Below are positions 12,347 through 23,680 of a stretch of 64,000 nt of DNA, in pieces. Made by a program: the position numbers and the translations under genes. Origin of the DNA: Cavia porcellus (taxonomy: Eukaryota; Chordata; Mammalia; Rodentia; Caviidae); contig NW_026947486.1 of the NCBI RefSeq assembly GCF_034190915.1, positions 81,014,044-81,078,043 on the forward strand, written 5' to 3'. The notes beneath the pieces are model-generated. The model made no database searches and was not told where the DNA came from. It worked only from the letters and a program-made list of their open reading frames with translations. How positions within the stretch are numbered: position 1 is the stretch's first letter; every line of letters begins with the position of its first letter.

Positions 12347-13656
12347 CTAGTGCTGGTCCTGGACGTCCCCTTGGTGCTGGACAGCAGGTGGGGCATCGCT
12401 GAGCATGGCTTCACTCTGAAGTTTCCTATGCTTGGCCCTTGGATTCTGGAACCAACTCTGCACTCAGGGGAAAATAGGCCCTGGGTTAGTGCACAGAAGA
12501 GTCGCTGTCACAATGAAGGCCCCTCATGGAACCTCACACGCCTCTGCCATTTTATTTGCACAGCAGCAGCTCTGCTCTTGCTCCACCCGGGCACCCACAG
12601 CCCGGCCTCCTTCCCAAGACACAAAAGGGGAAGTGCTCTCCAGGAAGAGGGCGCCCACCATGCAGTGACCAGTGGAAGGAGTCACACAACTGCTCCCTCT
12701 AAACCTCTGCTACCCATTCCTCTGCAGGGAGACCAAGATCTGTGTCACATAACTCTGGGCTCTAGATTCCCTCGTGGATGCCCAGTTTTTGAGAATTCCC
12801 AAGAACTTAACTGTTATGGAAGCTCCCACAATGAAAACTCTAATGATACAAAGGGCCTTCTCTCCTAGCCTCACATGGGCTTACTGACATCAACACATTC
12901 TATCCAGAAGCCCACAGCAGCAGAGCTGATGTGGAGAGGACCAAAAGTGTCCACTGGTGACATCTGCATCTTAACAGCGGCATACACTGTGCACTATCGC
13001 AGGTGAGCTGACCTCAGGTCAGTTTCTGGAGCCTGGCTTCCTACCAGTTTCTATCACTGTCCACAGGAAAGCGGAGACCATGTGCCAGGTTCTTGGGAAC
13101 TTCATGCTGCAGAGATTGGACACACTGAGAAATAAACCTTGCATCTTCATGAGCACTTTTGAATACATTCAAGGTCATACTAACTCCAAAGATGAGTGTG
13201 CACAGAAATATACCTTAGGAGGATACAGCTTTACAAATTGGTGAACTTATCTTAGTGGATATATATAAAGTGTGCTAGTCTCTAAATTATGGATTTATGT
13301 AATTATAGCTCTCTGTATTATATACACATATATAAAAGTAAATTTTGTACCTAGAATAGGCGAAGCAGCTTGATATATTTTTTTGTCTTCCTTTATGAAA
13401 CCTTATTCCCTGTGGTACTGAAAAAAAAACTATATGTCTATGTTTACTATTTGGTTTTGTACCTGTGAATGCTCTTAGGAAACAAACCTTGCTTGTCATG
13501 GTAAGAAAGGAAAACAAAGACACCAGATTCACAACACCAGGAAAAGCCATGTCCTGAAGCAGGATGGAGACTGCCTGCCCTGCCAAATGGCTTTTCTGGG
13601 ATTTACTGACCTTCACTCTGGATTCAGGCAGGCTCAGCTCTCTTGCAAGCTCCAGT
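12347..13656 (-). pseudogene. Gene 2: class II Rhox-like homeobox remnant lacking exon 1
   Basis: Two exons are recognisable on the minus strand: 13656-13611 (46 bp) and 12457-12347. Both have good splice sites. The first encodes L-E-L-A-R-E-L-S-L-P-E-S-R-V-K, the same residues as in genes 3 and 7. The second begins S-W-F-Q-N-P-R-A-K-H-R-K and ends in TAG, about nine codons earlier than in gene 3. Homeodomain N51 and R53 remain but R52 is proline, unlike every other copy. Intron 1 sequence continues only to about 14765 and then meets an L1 fragment; no class II exon 1 follows on this strand. With half the homeodomain and the start codon missing it cannot make a normal product, so it is called a truncated pseudogene. 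Confidence 0.82.
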
Positions 13657-14779
13657 CTGTGGAGAGAAAATCAGAAATATACTGTATTCCGTGCGGAGGA
13701 TTAAATATTCAGCATTCTGCATGAATGAAACATCATATATATACTCTGTACTGCTTTTAAAGTTTCACAACACACTTCAGTGTGACCCAAGTATACTTTT
13801 CTCCATCCCAAAATCAAAGATCACTCTTTACAAATGTGTTCACCTCCTCACCAATTATATGGTGGCACTGAGAATTCAGAGGTAATTTAGGGCATTATTT
13901 TGACAAATGAAAAGGAATGCAATCATCTAACTTGAAAAAATAGTGGAATTTTTAAATATAGGAAGCCTATAGAATGACACTCTCGTGTTATTGATCCAGA
14001 GTCCACAGAAATTTTATTTACAAACACAGACACTACTTCAGGGAATACAGCAAAAATAAAGTGGATCATGTCAAAGTTAAACATTTCTGTGAGTCAATGG
14101 ACAAAGTCAAGACCCTGAAAAAGGATCAACTTTATGGGAAAAATAAGTATTTCTAAAAGAGGCCTGATAGAGACACAGAAACACCGCTTTCAAGTCAATA
14201 AGTGAAACACAACTGCAAGTTTTGGAAATCAGCAAGCACTCAGTGAGACATTTCACCAAAGAAGCTAGAGAGAGGAGCAGGAATCTGGAGGAAACAGGCT
14301 CCAAATGACTAGCCTCTAACGTACACCCCAACCACAGGGATGACCATCACCCCATCATCTGGACCACTAGGAAAGCCTGGGAAATGCCAAGAGTGCTGAG
14401 CTCAGGGAGAAACTGGAGCCTTGGTCCCTGTGAGAAGGAAGGTCAGCTTCTGCAAACTCTCTTGATAACTCTCTGTTGGGGCCTCAAAGCAGAAAGACAG
14501 AATCCTATGATCTACGAATTACATTTTTGAGGATGCCTCCAAAATACTGAAATCTGCATTTCCTAGCTATTTGCCAGGGAAGTTCACAACAGCAGTATTC
14601 ACAAAAACAACCTCTCCACAGATGAATGAGAAACAAGGGTGTGTCCACACAAGGGAATATTGCTCAGCTTTGAAAAGGAAGGCACTTCTGGGTGCATGTG
14701 GCAGCAGGGATGAACTGTGACGATTCATGAAATGAAATATCCAGGCACAAAAACACTAGCATACATAATAAAATTCAAA

Positions 14780-15665
14780 TGAAACAGAATAAAACCATTC
14801 CAACTAATGAATTAAAACATTATATGGCTTCAAAGCAATGTAATGGGGAATCATGATTACCATAACCTTTTACGTACTCTTACCATTTCTTACACTAGTG
14901 AGACTATATGGTATTTATACATGTGAGGTTGATTTATTTTGCTTATGAGTATGCTCTCAAGTTGTGTCCATTTATTTATAAATATCTTAATGTCATCCTT
15001 CTTTATAGCTGAGTAGTACTCCACTGTATAAAAATACCACAACTTTTTCATCCATTCCTCTGTTGATGGATACTTAGGTTATTTCCAAGATCTGGCTATT
15101 ACAAATTGTGCTGCTATAAACATGGGTGAATATCTATCACTGTGGTATGATGCTTTCAGTTCTTCTGGGAATATGCCTAGAAGTGGAATAGCTGGGTCAT
15201 CTCCAGACTGACCTTCACAGTGGTTGCACCAGTCTACATTCCCAACAACAGTGCAGAAGAGTTCCTTTTTCCCCACAGCCTCTCCAGCATTTCTTGTTAG
15301 TAGTTTTCTTGATCCTGGTCATTGTTTCTGTAGTAAAACGGAATCTCAATGTGGTTTTAATTTACATTTTGCTAATGACTAATGATGGTGAGCATTTTTT
15401 CATGTACTTATCTGCCATTTGTATTTCTTCATCTGAGAACTGTGTATTCATCTCAGATGCCCATTTCTGGATTGGGTCTTTGAACGTTGGTGGTCTGATT
15501 TTTAAAAATTCTTTATATGTTTTAGACAGAAATCAGCTGTTTTGAGGGACAGTTCACCAAGATTTTTTTCCCAGTTTGTTTGTTTTCTTTTTACTATGCT
15601 AGATGTTTCTTTTGACAGGCAGAAACTCTTTAATAAGACATGATCCCAGTTATTGATTCTGGAAA
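14780..15665 (-). mobile_element. 5'-truncated L1 LINE fragment, end of ORF2, minus strand
   Basis: The minus strand of 15079-15276 reads D-P-A-I-P-L-L-G-I-F-P-E-E and S-P-M-F-I-A-A-Q-F, characteristic of the C-terminal part of L1 ORF2. The neighbouring plus-strand text, up to the stretch around GACATGATCCCAGTTATTGA, follows the usual reverse complement of L1 ORF2. Several stops make it inactive. It lies at the junction between the inverted gene 2 arm and the upstream block of gene 3, where exon 1 of gene 2 should be. End points are approximate. Confidence 0.85.
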
Positions 15666-18249
15666 GTATTTCCTGTGTGGTTTGATTCCTCAGCAGAAGG
15701 TGACCTGGGCTCAGGCCTACAGGAGAGAGATTCCGTTGCAGCACAGCTGGCCAAACTGCTTGGGAAAGGGACCTGTCCAGAGGCACAAGCTCTGCTGTAC
15801 TTTGTAGGAAAAAGTAGGCTGATGTGATTGACACCTGGCCCTCCAGGTCGGGTAACCAATAATACTGCCCTGGTGTGTAAGCAGCAATGAAGGACTTGTG
15901 AAAGGCAGGGTGCTATGATACTTGCAGTGATCCCAGCCTCAAAGCTTTATCCACTGCCAGGAGCTCAGCGAGCCAATCATCAGCTAGGTGTTTCTAGCCA
16001 GGATTTAGTGTGCAGTTGCCCATGTAAGAAACCCCGAGTGCTGAGAAAGAACGAGCACTGCAGAGAATAAGCAAACAACACTCCATCCCAGATTGCAATC
16101 CTAGAGCTCTGCTCAGAGCTCCAGAAATCCTCCCAGTTCACAGCCTCTGGAGGCACCAGTGGCTCCCGCAGGCTGCACTGGGCCCCACCTGTGCACTTCT
16201 GGCTGCAGGACCTACACACAGACTCAGGGCTTGTGTGTGCTGGGCACCTGCTGAGCATCTGGATGAGTTCACACCACTCTCTACCTCCTGCTCCAGTCTC
16301 CTGCACTCTGTGTCTCTGGAAATATCCAGCAGATCTGCCATGGGAAAATAAAACATTTTTACAGCAAACAGTCAGGTTTCAGGACAGCTTAAACCTGCTG
16401 TAGTTCTTCTCCCTGCAAGAAGACTTTTGTACATGCTCTGAGAGGCGTTAACATGCTGAATGCTCAAAACAAATTTTAACATATGGATGCTATTCATTTT
16501 TTCAATACGTGAAAAATGACCTAAGGTCTTGCAGTCAGCTACTTCCCCACACTTTCTGATTTTCCCTGTGTGACAGCGCTGCACTCCATTGCTGAGCCTG
16601 GCCCTCCACTTGCAATCTTCCCTCCCTCCTCAGGACGCCATAGAGCAAGGACTACAGGAATAGGCCACTGTCAGGCTACAGACCAAGGGAACCACATCCT
16701 CATACACAAGTATCAGACTGGAAATCACGAATGGTTACTGTCCAAAGTGTACATAGAAAGCTTTTGCAAGAGTAAAATGCCTCTTTTGCAAAGGGAACTG
16801 CGAGTTGTTCACCCTCAGAGGAACCTCCACACTGTCCCTCCTGACAGACTCCCTGGGCTTCCCTCAGTGAGTGAAGCTTCTAAGGTGCAGGGAGCCTGTG
16901 TATTTGGGAGGCACTGTCAGCTCCACCTCCATAGACATTCCCAGGGCAGGCGGAGAGGCTGCCAGCTGCACCCTTGCTGGGACACTGAAAATCCCCTCCC
17001 TGTCATGTTTCACTTTGCTGTTCTGTTTTCTTCTTTCTTTCCTTACTCCTTCCTTCCTTTTTTCCCTGTCTCATTTCCGTTTTCATTTTTTTCCATTTAG
17101 ATCTTGTGCTGTTATTTTTAGTCACCTGGGTGGGAGCAGTGTGGAGTCTGAAGTGCTGTCTGACTGTCCTTGTACCACTGCATTGTGGATGAGTGCTGTC
17201 TCTCTTCTGTAGTCAAAGATACTTGATCTCTGACCAAGACAGTGAGACTGGTGTTGATTCCACCTAGACTTCTTCTCAGTTAGTTCCAGGCCTCCTTCAT
17301 TGCCCTTAATTAAATATAAGCTCCCTGGACATCAGCAGGCCAGAGCTAATGTGCCCCTGGGAGTGAATGTGTGACAAGGGCGCCATTACTGTGGACCTTG
17401 AGGACTGCATCTGAGCTGCAGAGAGACATTCTCAGGAATCACTCCAGGACACTAGCATCGAATCTCGCAAGCAATTATGTCCTTAGAAGCCTTTCCTGCC
17501 CAAAGGGGAGCAAAGGTTGGTGGCCTGTAAGATTGTGTTACTGTTGACCATCCCCAACCCCACTGCAGAGCCTTCTGTCCATGAGGTCAGTGGTTTGCTC
17601 CACTCGGGACAGAGTTTCCCTTCCTCATTGATTTCCTCTCTCCCTGCACAGTGTTAGAAGGTCCAGCTGTAGCCCTAAATACGTGCTGAGAATAAAGTGC
17701 CATGTCTTCACTTCAACAGAAACAGGGAGGAGCACAGTGCAGTGAGAACTCATGCATGGGATGAGCAGTGAGCAGGGTTTACATTTTGCCAGTGGAGTCT
17801 TTGGCTCTAATGCAGAGCAGGTTGACTAGATCAAGGGGATCAGGTTTTGTTCACAGCTGCTCTCAGCAGGCACAGAGCCACAAATCCCCTGGGTTGTTTC
17901 AGGGAGCTGAGCAGGCTCTTTTTCAGCCACCCTCGGGGAGCCCGGGGCCAGCAGCAGCTTGGGGTGAGCTCAGTGAAATCTGAAGCCCTTGCTCTGTTCA
18001 GACAGTGCAGTGTGCAGGAAGGGGCAAGGGACACTCTCCTAGCCTTCCCACAAGAGATTCTGTGGTCAGTGTGAGTTCTCGCCTCCTCCACTCCACTTCC
18101 TCAACAGCTTGTAGACCAGCCCTCTCTCTTCCTCAATTGTCTCTGAGATGTCATAGCACAGAAAGTTAGCTGAGGGCACTGCCGACCCCATTTTGTGCAT
18201 GCTCGGTAACAATGACTTTGTACTTGGTGTTGGGCTCCACTTCTTGCCT

Positions 18250-18261
18250 CCCCCCCCCCCC
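18250..18261 (+). repeat. Poly(C) run
   Basis: Uninterrupted cytosine run in the 5' flank of gene 3. It is not present in genes 5 or 7 at the matching position and may be length-variable. Confidence 0.8.
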
Positions 18262-18348
18262 GTCCCAGCCCCTGCTGCAGCCCCAGCTTCAGCCCCAGTT
18301 TTGCTATTTTGTAACCTACTTGCATAGCAACTGGCTGGAAATGGACAG

Positions 18349-18353
18349 CCAAT
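18349..18353 (+). promoter_or_regulatory. CCAAT box of gene 3
   Basis: CCAAT in the context ACAGCCAATAGCAGCC, about 180 bp before the ATG. It is preceded by a conserved AGCAACTGG stretch. The same arrangement occurs before gene 5 (39867-39871) and gene 7 (58972-58976). Confidence 0.5.
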
Positions 18354-18452
18354 AGCAGCCTTCAGGGAGGATCTAGGGGACTTGAGCTTGCCCATTTGGG
18401 TATCGGACCTGTGTAAGAATTTGCAAGACCAGGCGCCATCTTTTTGGCGCCA

Positions 18453-18470
18453 CGCTGTTTCCAAGAGACT
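18453..18470 (+). promoter_or_regulatory. Proximal conserved motif of gene 3
   Basis: CGCTGTTTCCAAGAGACT, 61 bp before the ATG. It is the class II version of the element seen near the class I starts. Confidence 0.45.
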
Positions 18471-18530
18471 TTGAGGTTGTGCTCACTTCTATGAGAGAGC
18501 AGGCTTCCTGTCCTTTGGTGCCTTGCAGCC

Positions 18531-21500
18531 ATGGAGGAGGAGCACCACCACTTTGACCCGCGCTACCTTCCACTGCAGTACTGGATGGAGGAAATCAGTG
18601 CCTGGCTTATAGTAAATGCCACCTCAGCGCCTCGTAGCAGCCACTGCATTAAAGAAGCTCTTGACATCGTGGTGGCCTACAACAACCACAGGGGCCACGT
18701 GGACCACAGTCAACGAGTCCACATGAGCCAGAGAGGAGACAATGACGGCCACGGGCCTGGAGAGGAGCAGCAGCCTGAGCAACTGCCGCTGGCCGAGCAC
18801 GGTCCTTCGGAAGCCAGGCGTCCCCAGCAGAGGCGGCCCCGGCGGTCCCGCATCTGCTTCAAGCAGCGGGAGGTGAAAGAACTGGAAAGCCTGTTCCAAT
18901 TCACTCAGTACCCGGATGTGTTTGCAAGGTGAGCTGCTGCCTAGGCGAGTCCCCGGGATTTAGGGGGGATGGGCTCTTTCCTGCTGCCTTTCTGTCTCTC
19001 TCACAGCCGCCTTGTCCTCTTGACCTGAGAGCACTTGGGCTCTTGTCTGTCTTTGGGCAGGGGATGGATGGCACCTCAAGGAGACCACGGTCAGGATTTT
19101 ACTGCGGTCTGGGGAATCCAGTCTGCTAACCGCTTGGGGGCTACTACTTTGCTTTGTTTGTGTTTTGTGTCTATGATATACACACACTAGGACTTTGCTA
19201 GAAGAACCTCTTTGAGGTAAGGACATCAGCAGTGTTCAGTTTCTTCACGTTGCTCTGCAACCCATCTCCAGAAACCTTTGCATCTGGGCAAAGTCAAGCC
19301 ATCTGCTTAAAACATCTCTCATTTCCCTCATCCCCCTGCTCCTCACAATCAACGTTGTTATATAATTGTACTCTGTGAGAGTGCATTCTCTATGAACGGG
19401 ATCTAAGTGCAATTGCAGGCTGCTAGTGTGTTTGTGCCTGGATATTTCACTTCACGAATCCTCGTGGTGCATCCTTGCAGCCGCTTGCATCTGAAGTGCC
19501 TTCCTTTTCAAAGCTGAGAAGTACTCCCTTGCATGGACACACACACTTGTTTCTCATTCATCTGTGGGGAGGTTGCCTTTGTGAATAGTGCTGTTGTGAA
19601 CTTCCTTGTCTAATAGCTGGGAAAGCCAGAGTTCAGTGTTTTAGTTGGCATCCTCAAAAATGCAATCTGTGAGCCCTAAGATTCTGTTTCTGCTTTGAGG
19701 CTGCAGCAGAGAGTTATCAAGACAGTTTGCAGAAGCTAGCACTCCTTCTAGCAGTTACTAAGGCTCTGGTTTTTCCCTTAGCAGAGTACACTTGTCATTT
19801 CCCAGGTTTCCTAGTGGTCCAGATGATGGGGCAATGGAACTCCCCTTGGTTAGGATGTGCGTTAGAAACCAGTCATTTGGAGCCTGTTTCTTCCTGGCTG
19901 CTGCTCCTCTCTCTAGCTTCTTTGAGAAATGTCTCACTGAGTCCTTGCTGATGCCCAATCCTGGAAGGTGTGTTTTGCTTTTTGACGTCAGAGAAGTATT
20001 TTTGTGTCCCTACCAGGCCTTTTTTAGAAATAGTTACTTTTCCCATAGGGTTGCTACTTTTTCAGTGTCTTGACTATTTCTGTTGATTCACAGAAATATT
20101 TATCTTTGACATGATCCACTTAATTTTTGCTGTATTCCCTGAAGTAGTGTCTGTGTCTGTAAATAAAATTTATGTGGACTCTGGATCAATAGCATGGTAA
20201 TGGCATTCTATAGGCTTCCTGTATTTACCATTTCTACTATATGTTAAATTTATATGGTTGCATTTCTTTTCATTTCTCAAAATAGTACAGTACATTAGCT
20301 CTGAATTGCTAGTGCCACCTTATAATTGGTGAGGAGGTAAACACATTTGTAAAGAGTGATCTTTGATTTTCAGATGGAGAAAAGTATACTTGGGTCACTG
20401 TGAGGTGTGTTGCCAAACTTAAAAAGCAGTGCAGAGTGTATATATGATGCTTCGTTCACACAGAATGCTGAATCTTTAATCCTCCACAAGGAATACAGTA
20501 TATTTGTGATTTTCTCTCCACAGACTGGAGCTTGCAAGAGAGCTGAGCCTGCCTGAATCCAGAGTGAAGGTTAGTCAATCCCAGAAAAGCCATTTGGCAG
20601 GGCCATCCATTTCTATCCTGCTTCAGGACATGGCTTTACCTGGATGTTGTGAATCTTGTGTCTTTCTTGTACTGTGATGAACAAGGTTTGGTCTTAGGAG
20701 CATTCACAGGTAGAAAAGAGTGTAGTACAGCTAGGCATATAATTCTTTGTCGTTACCAGAGAGGACAAGGTTTCATAAAAGGAAAGAAAATATCAAGCTG
20801 CTTCCCCTATTCTAGATGCAAATTAATTTTATATATGTATATATAATACAGAGAACTATAATTATATGAATCTATAATTAAGGGACTAGCACACTTTATA
20901 CATATCCACTAAGTAAAGTTCACTTCTTTGTAGAGCTGTACCTGTAGGGTACACTTCTGTGTGTACTCATGTTGAGGTTTTGAGGCTTTTTTAAAGTATT
21001 CAAAATTATGCATAAAGATGCAATGTTAAAAAGGGCTTATTTCTCAGTGTGTGCAATCTCTGCAGCATCAAATTCCCAAGACCTGGCAGGTGGTCTCCTG
21101 TTGGGAGCCGCAGCCCCGAGCCCGGTCGCCTTACTTGGCGGACGTGAGGCCTGTAGGAAAGAGCAAAGCCTGAGCTAGATTAAGATGGCGCTTATCTCCT
21201 GCTTGGTAAACAACCCGCCCTGTAAGATCTCCTGCTTCCTGCTTGGTAAACAACCCGCCCTGTAAGATCTCCTGCTTCCTGCTTGGTAAACAACCCGCCC
21301 TGTAAGATCTCCTGCTTCCTGCTTGGTAAACAACCCGCCCTGTAAGATCTCCTGCTTCACAACCCGCCCTGTAAGATAGTCTGCCTAGCAACAACTGATG
21401 TTAGCCAATCAGCCCGCATCGCGCGCTTTGAACTGGTTGGCCACTGTAACCCTATAAAAGTGAGTGCCTCTCCCGCCAAGAAAAGAAGAAGAAGCAAAAG

Positions 21501-22478
21501 AAGCAGAAGAAGCACGCAAGGAGCCGCGGAGAGCGGACCGGTAGAGGCTTCAGGACAGACTGTAGGGAGAAGCACGCAAGGAGCCGCGGGGAGCGGACCA
21601 ACAGAGGCTTCGGCCGGGAGGATTCCCGGGGCAGGCTGTACGGAGAAGGAAAATAAAAGAAAAGGTTGTCCACTGCCAGACTTTGTTGTGTGTCCTTCCT
21701 GCCGGCCGGGAGTGACACCGACAGTCTCCTGTCTTCTATGCCAGGTGCTAGGACTGGTAGGAAGCCAGGCTCCAGAAACAGACCTGATGTCAGCTCACCT
21801 CGCCAGTGCGCTCTATAAACTGCTGTTTATATGCAGATAACACCAGTGACCACTGTTAGTTCTCTCCACATCAGCCCTTCTGCTGTGGCTTCTAGGTACA
21901 GTGAGTTGGTGTCAGTAAGCCCACGTGAGGCGGGAAAGAAGGCTCTTTGTGTCATTACTCTTTGCATTGTGGGAGTTCACAAATGGTTAAGTCCTTGGGA
22001 ATCCTCGAGAATTGTACATTTGCAAGGGATTCCATAACCCAGAGTTATGTGACACAGATCTTGGTCTCCCTGCAGAGGAATGGGTAGCAGAGGTTTAGAG
22101 GGGAGCAGTTGTGTGACTCCTTGCACTGGTCACTGCATGGTGGGGGCCCTCTTCCTGGAGAGCACTTCCCCTTTTGTGTCTTGGGAAGGAGGCCGGGCTG
22201 TGGGTGCCCGGGTGGAGCAACAAGAGCAGAGCTGCTGCTGTGCAAATAAAATGGCAGAGGCGTGTGAGGTTCCATGAGGAGTCTTCATTGTGACAGCGAC
22301 TCTTCTGTGCACTAACCCAGTCCCTCTTGTCCCCTGAATGCAGAATTGGTTCAAGAATCGGAGGGCCAAGCATAGGAAACTTCAATGGGAAGCAATGCTC
22401 AGCGATGCCCCACCTGCTGTCCAGCAACAGGGGGACGTCCAGGACCAACAGCAGCGCTCGCCTGTTCCCCTTCTCTGA
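18531..22478 (+). CDS. Gene 3: class II Rhox-like homeobox protein, intact (3 exons)
   Basis: Exons are 18531-18928, 20524-20569 (46 bp) and 22344-22478, totalling 579 nt and 192 residues. Donors are GTGAGC and GTTAGT; acceptors end in CAG. The ATG follows GCAGCC and matches the start of genes 5 and 7. The N-terminus begins M-E-E-E and lacks the D-run of class I. A glutamate/glutamine-rich middle (about residues 75-90) and a basic stretch (about 95-106) lead into the homeodomain at about 103-162. F8, L16, F20, W48, F49, N51 and R53 are present. Position 50 is lysine and position 47 is asparagine, an unusual residue before W48. Lysine 50 in other homeodomains favours TAATCC-type sites, so binding probably differs from class I. 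It is the only fully open class II copy here. A solo LTR sits in intron 2 in the same orientation. Confidence 0.88.
21099..21723 (+). mobile_element. Solo ERVK/IAP-like LTR in gene 3 intron 2
   Basis: A 625-bp LTR begins TGTTGGGAGCC and ends CCGACA, bounded on both sides by the 6-bp direct repeat GTCTCC (21093-21098 and 21724-21729). The matching site in gene 5 (about 42622) is empty. The U3 part holds tandem 40-bp repeats, a TATAAAA box is at 21453-21459 and AATAAA at 21652-21657, all in the sense of gene 3. No internal retroviral sequence remains, so it is a solo LTR produced by LTR-LTR recombination. The TGTTGGGAGCC start resembles rodent IAP-type LTRs. It could act as an alternative promoter or poly(A) site for gene 3; that is inference. 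Confidence 0.88.
21201..21360 (+). repeat. 40-bp tandem repeat, four units, inside the LTR
   Basis: Units begin GCTTGGTAAACAACCCGCCC at 21201, 21241, 21281 and 21321, and a partial unit follows to about 21380. They lie in the U3 region upstream of the TATA box, where LTR enhancer repeats commonly sit. Confidence 0.9.
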
Positions 22479-22576
22479 GGCCACAGTGCATGTGGGTTTT
22501 GCTGTTGGCACTAAGTCTGGGCTGTGTGTTGGTGCCCGTGTCAATTTGAGGTTTTGTTCTCAGAACTTACGTTGTC

Positions 22577-22582
22577 AATAAA
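22577..22582 (+). terminator. Poly(A) signal of gene 3
   Basis: AATAAA about 100 bp after the TGA stop. Confidence 0.75.
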
Positions 22583-23519
22583 GTAATGAAGTTTCAGTAG
22601 GTTTCTTTTTTGGCAACTCTCGGGCTAGTGGAATAAAAACATCAGATGACATGAGAACGTCTTTTCAACAAGTGATGATGAGGTCTCTAGAGTCTCCATC
22701 AAGAGGCCTTGGAAATCAACATTCTAAGGGCCATAGAAATTTTTTAATGATCCGTGTTTTATACTTAATTGTCTGTCCCCTGAAGCCAGACCATGGCTTC
22801 TTCAGCAGTGTGCTGTGATATTGGGATGTGCACTGTGGCCAGATGGGCTGAGGCAGGTCGCTGGTCAGAAGACACCATATACAACAAGGCTGGCTCATAC
22901 TCAGGCTGCAGAGTTCAGTGGCAACCCTGCAGTCTGAGAGCAGCTCCTCAAGGGCATCTGTGGAGTCAGTGGAAAGGAGGTGCAGGCACAGCCATGTCCT
23001 ATGCTCCCTGTGCTACTCAGGGTCCTCCTGGCTGGGAGCACTTCGGAAACCAGGGACTCTTGTGGAGCAGACGTCCTGCTGCTTCTAGGGAACCACAGGT
23101 CTGAATCCTCCAGAGGCCAGAGAGGCCGCTGCAACTTTCTGTCCCATCCACAGGCCAAGGGCTCAATCCTCACAGCTTCCCAGCTGAGAAACAGCCTCTG
23201 ACCTTCCCTAGCCCTGGCTCAGTTGCAATGGTCCTGTGAGTTCAGCAGGGGGCGCGAAAGCATACCTGAGCAGAGAAGGGACTTCCCCCGCATCACTGTG
23301 TTCACTCTCCTTTTCAGTCTTTCTTCACTCAGAGCTCAGCAGTGGCAGCTGTTCGAGTCCCGTGACCTTGGAAAGCATATAGATTTTTCTCTGCAGTCCT
23401 TGACGATTAGGGATGATTCAGTTTGCAGAACTAATTATTTCTAAAGCCGGATTAAGAGAATTTCCTTAACAGACTTCATGAATTCATACTATCCATAGGA
23501 ATGATACTGCTGTATCCAT

Positions 23520-23680
23520 TTATTTATGTATTTATTTTGTGTGTTTGAGGCTTGATTTCCCTGCATAATTCAAGCTGGCTTTGAATTCACCTTGCAGCCC
23601 AAATGGCCTCAGTATCACGGTGACCTTCCTGCCTCAGTCTCTCCTGTACCGGATATACAGATGTGCTCCATATCATATGC
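23520..23680 (-). repeat. Antisense B1-like SINE, degraded
   Basis: TTCAAGCTGGCTTTGAATTC and CTTCCTGCCTCAGTCTC are antisense SINE text. The orthologous copy lies at about 44430-44575. Confidence 0.55.

Larger units (their letters stand above)
15666..18440 (+). repeat. Class II upstream block, copy before gene 3
   Basis: Non-coding sequence shared with the regions before gene 5 (about 38045-40000) and gene 7 (about 56600-59100). Recurrent marks are GGAGGCACCAGTGGCTCCC (about 16150, 38485, 56865) and AGAGGCGTTAA (about 16440, 38770, 57145). No open frame is conserved among copies. Function unknown. Confidence 0.65.

Noticed and set aside
16570..17100. 176-codon open frame upstream of gene 3
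   Set aside because: Not kept open in the paralogous blocks before genes 5 and 7; ends in a pyrimidine-rich tract; no recognisable domain.
21201..21360. Regular 40-bp repeats as a possible CRISPR-like array
   Set aside because: The units are directly contiguous without spacers and lie inside the U3 of an LTR in a vertebrate genome.
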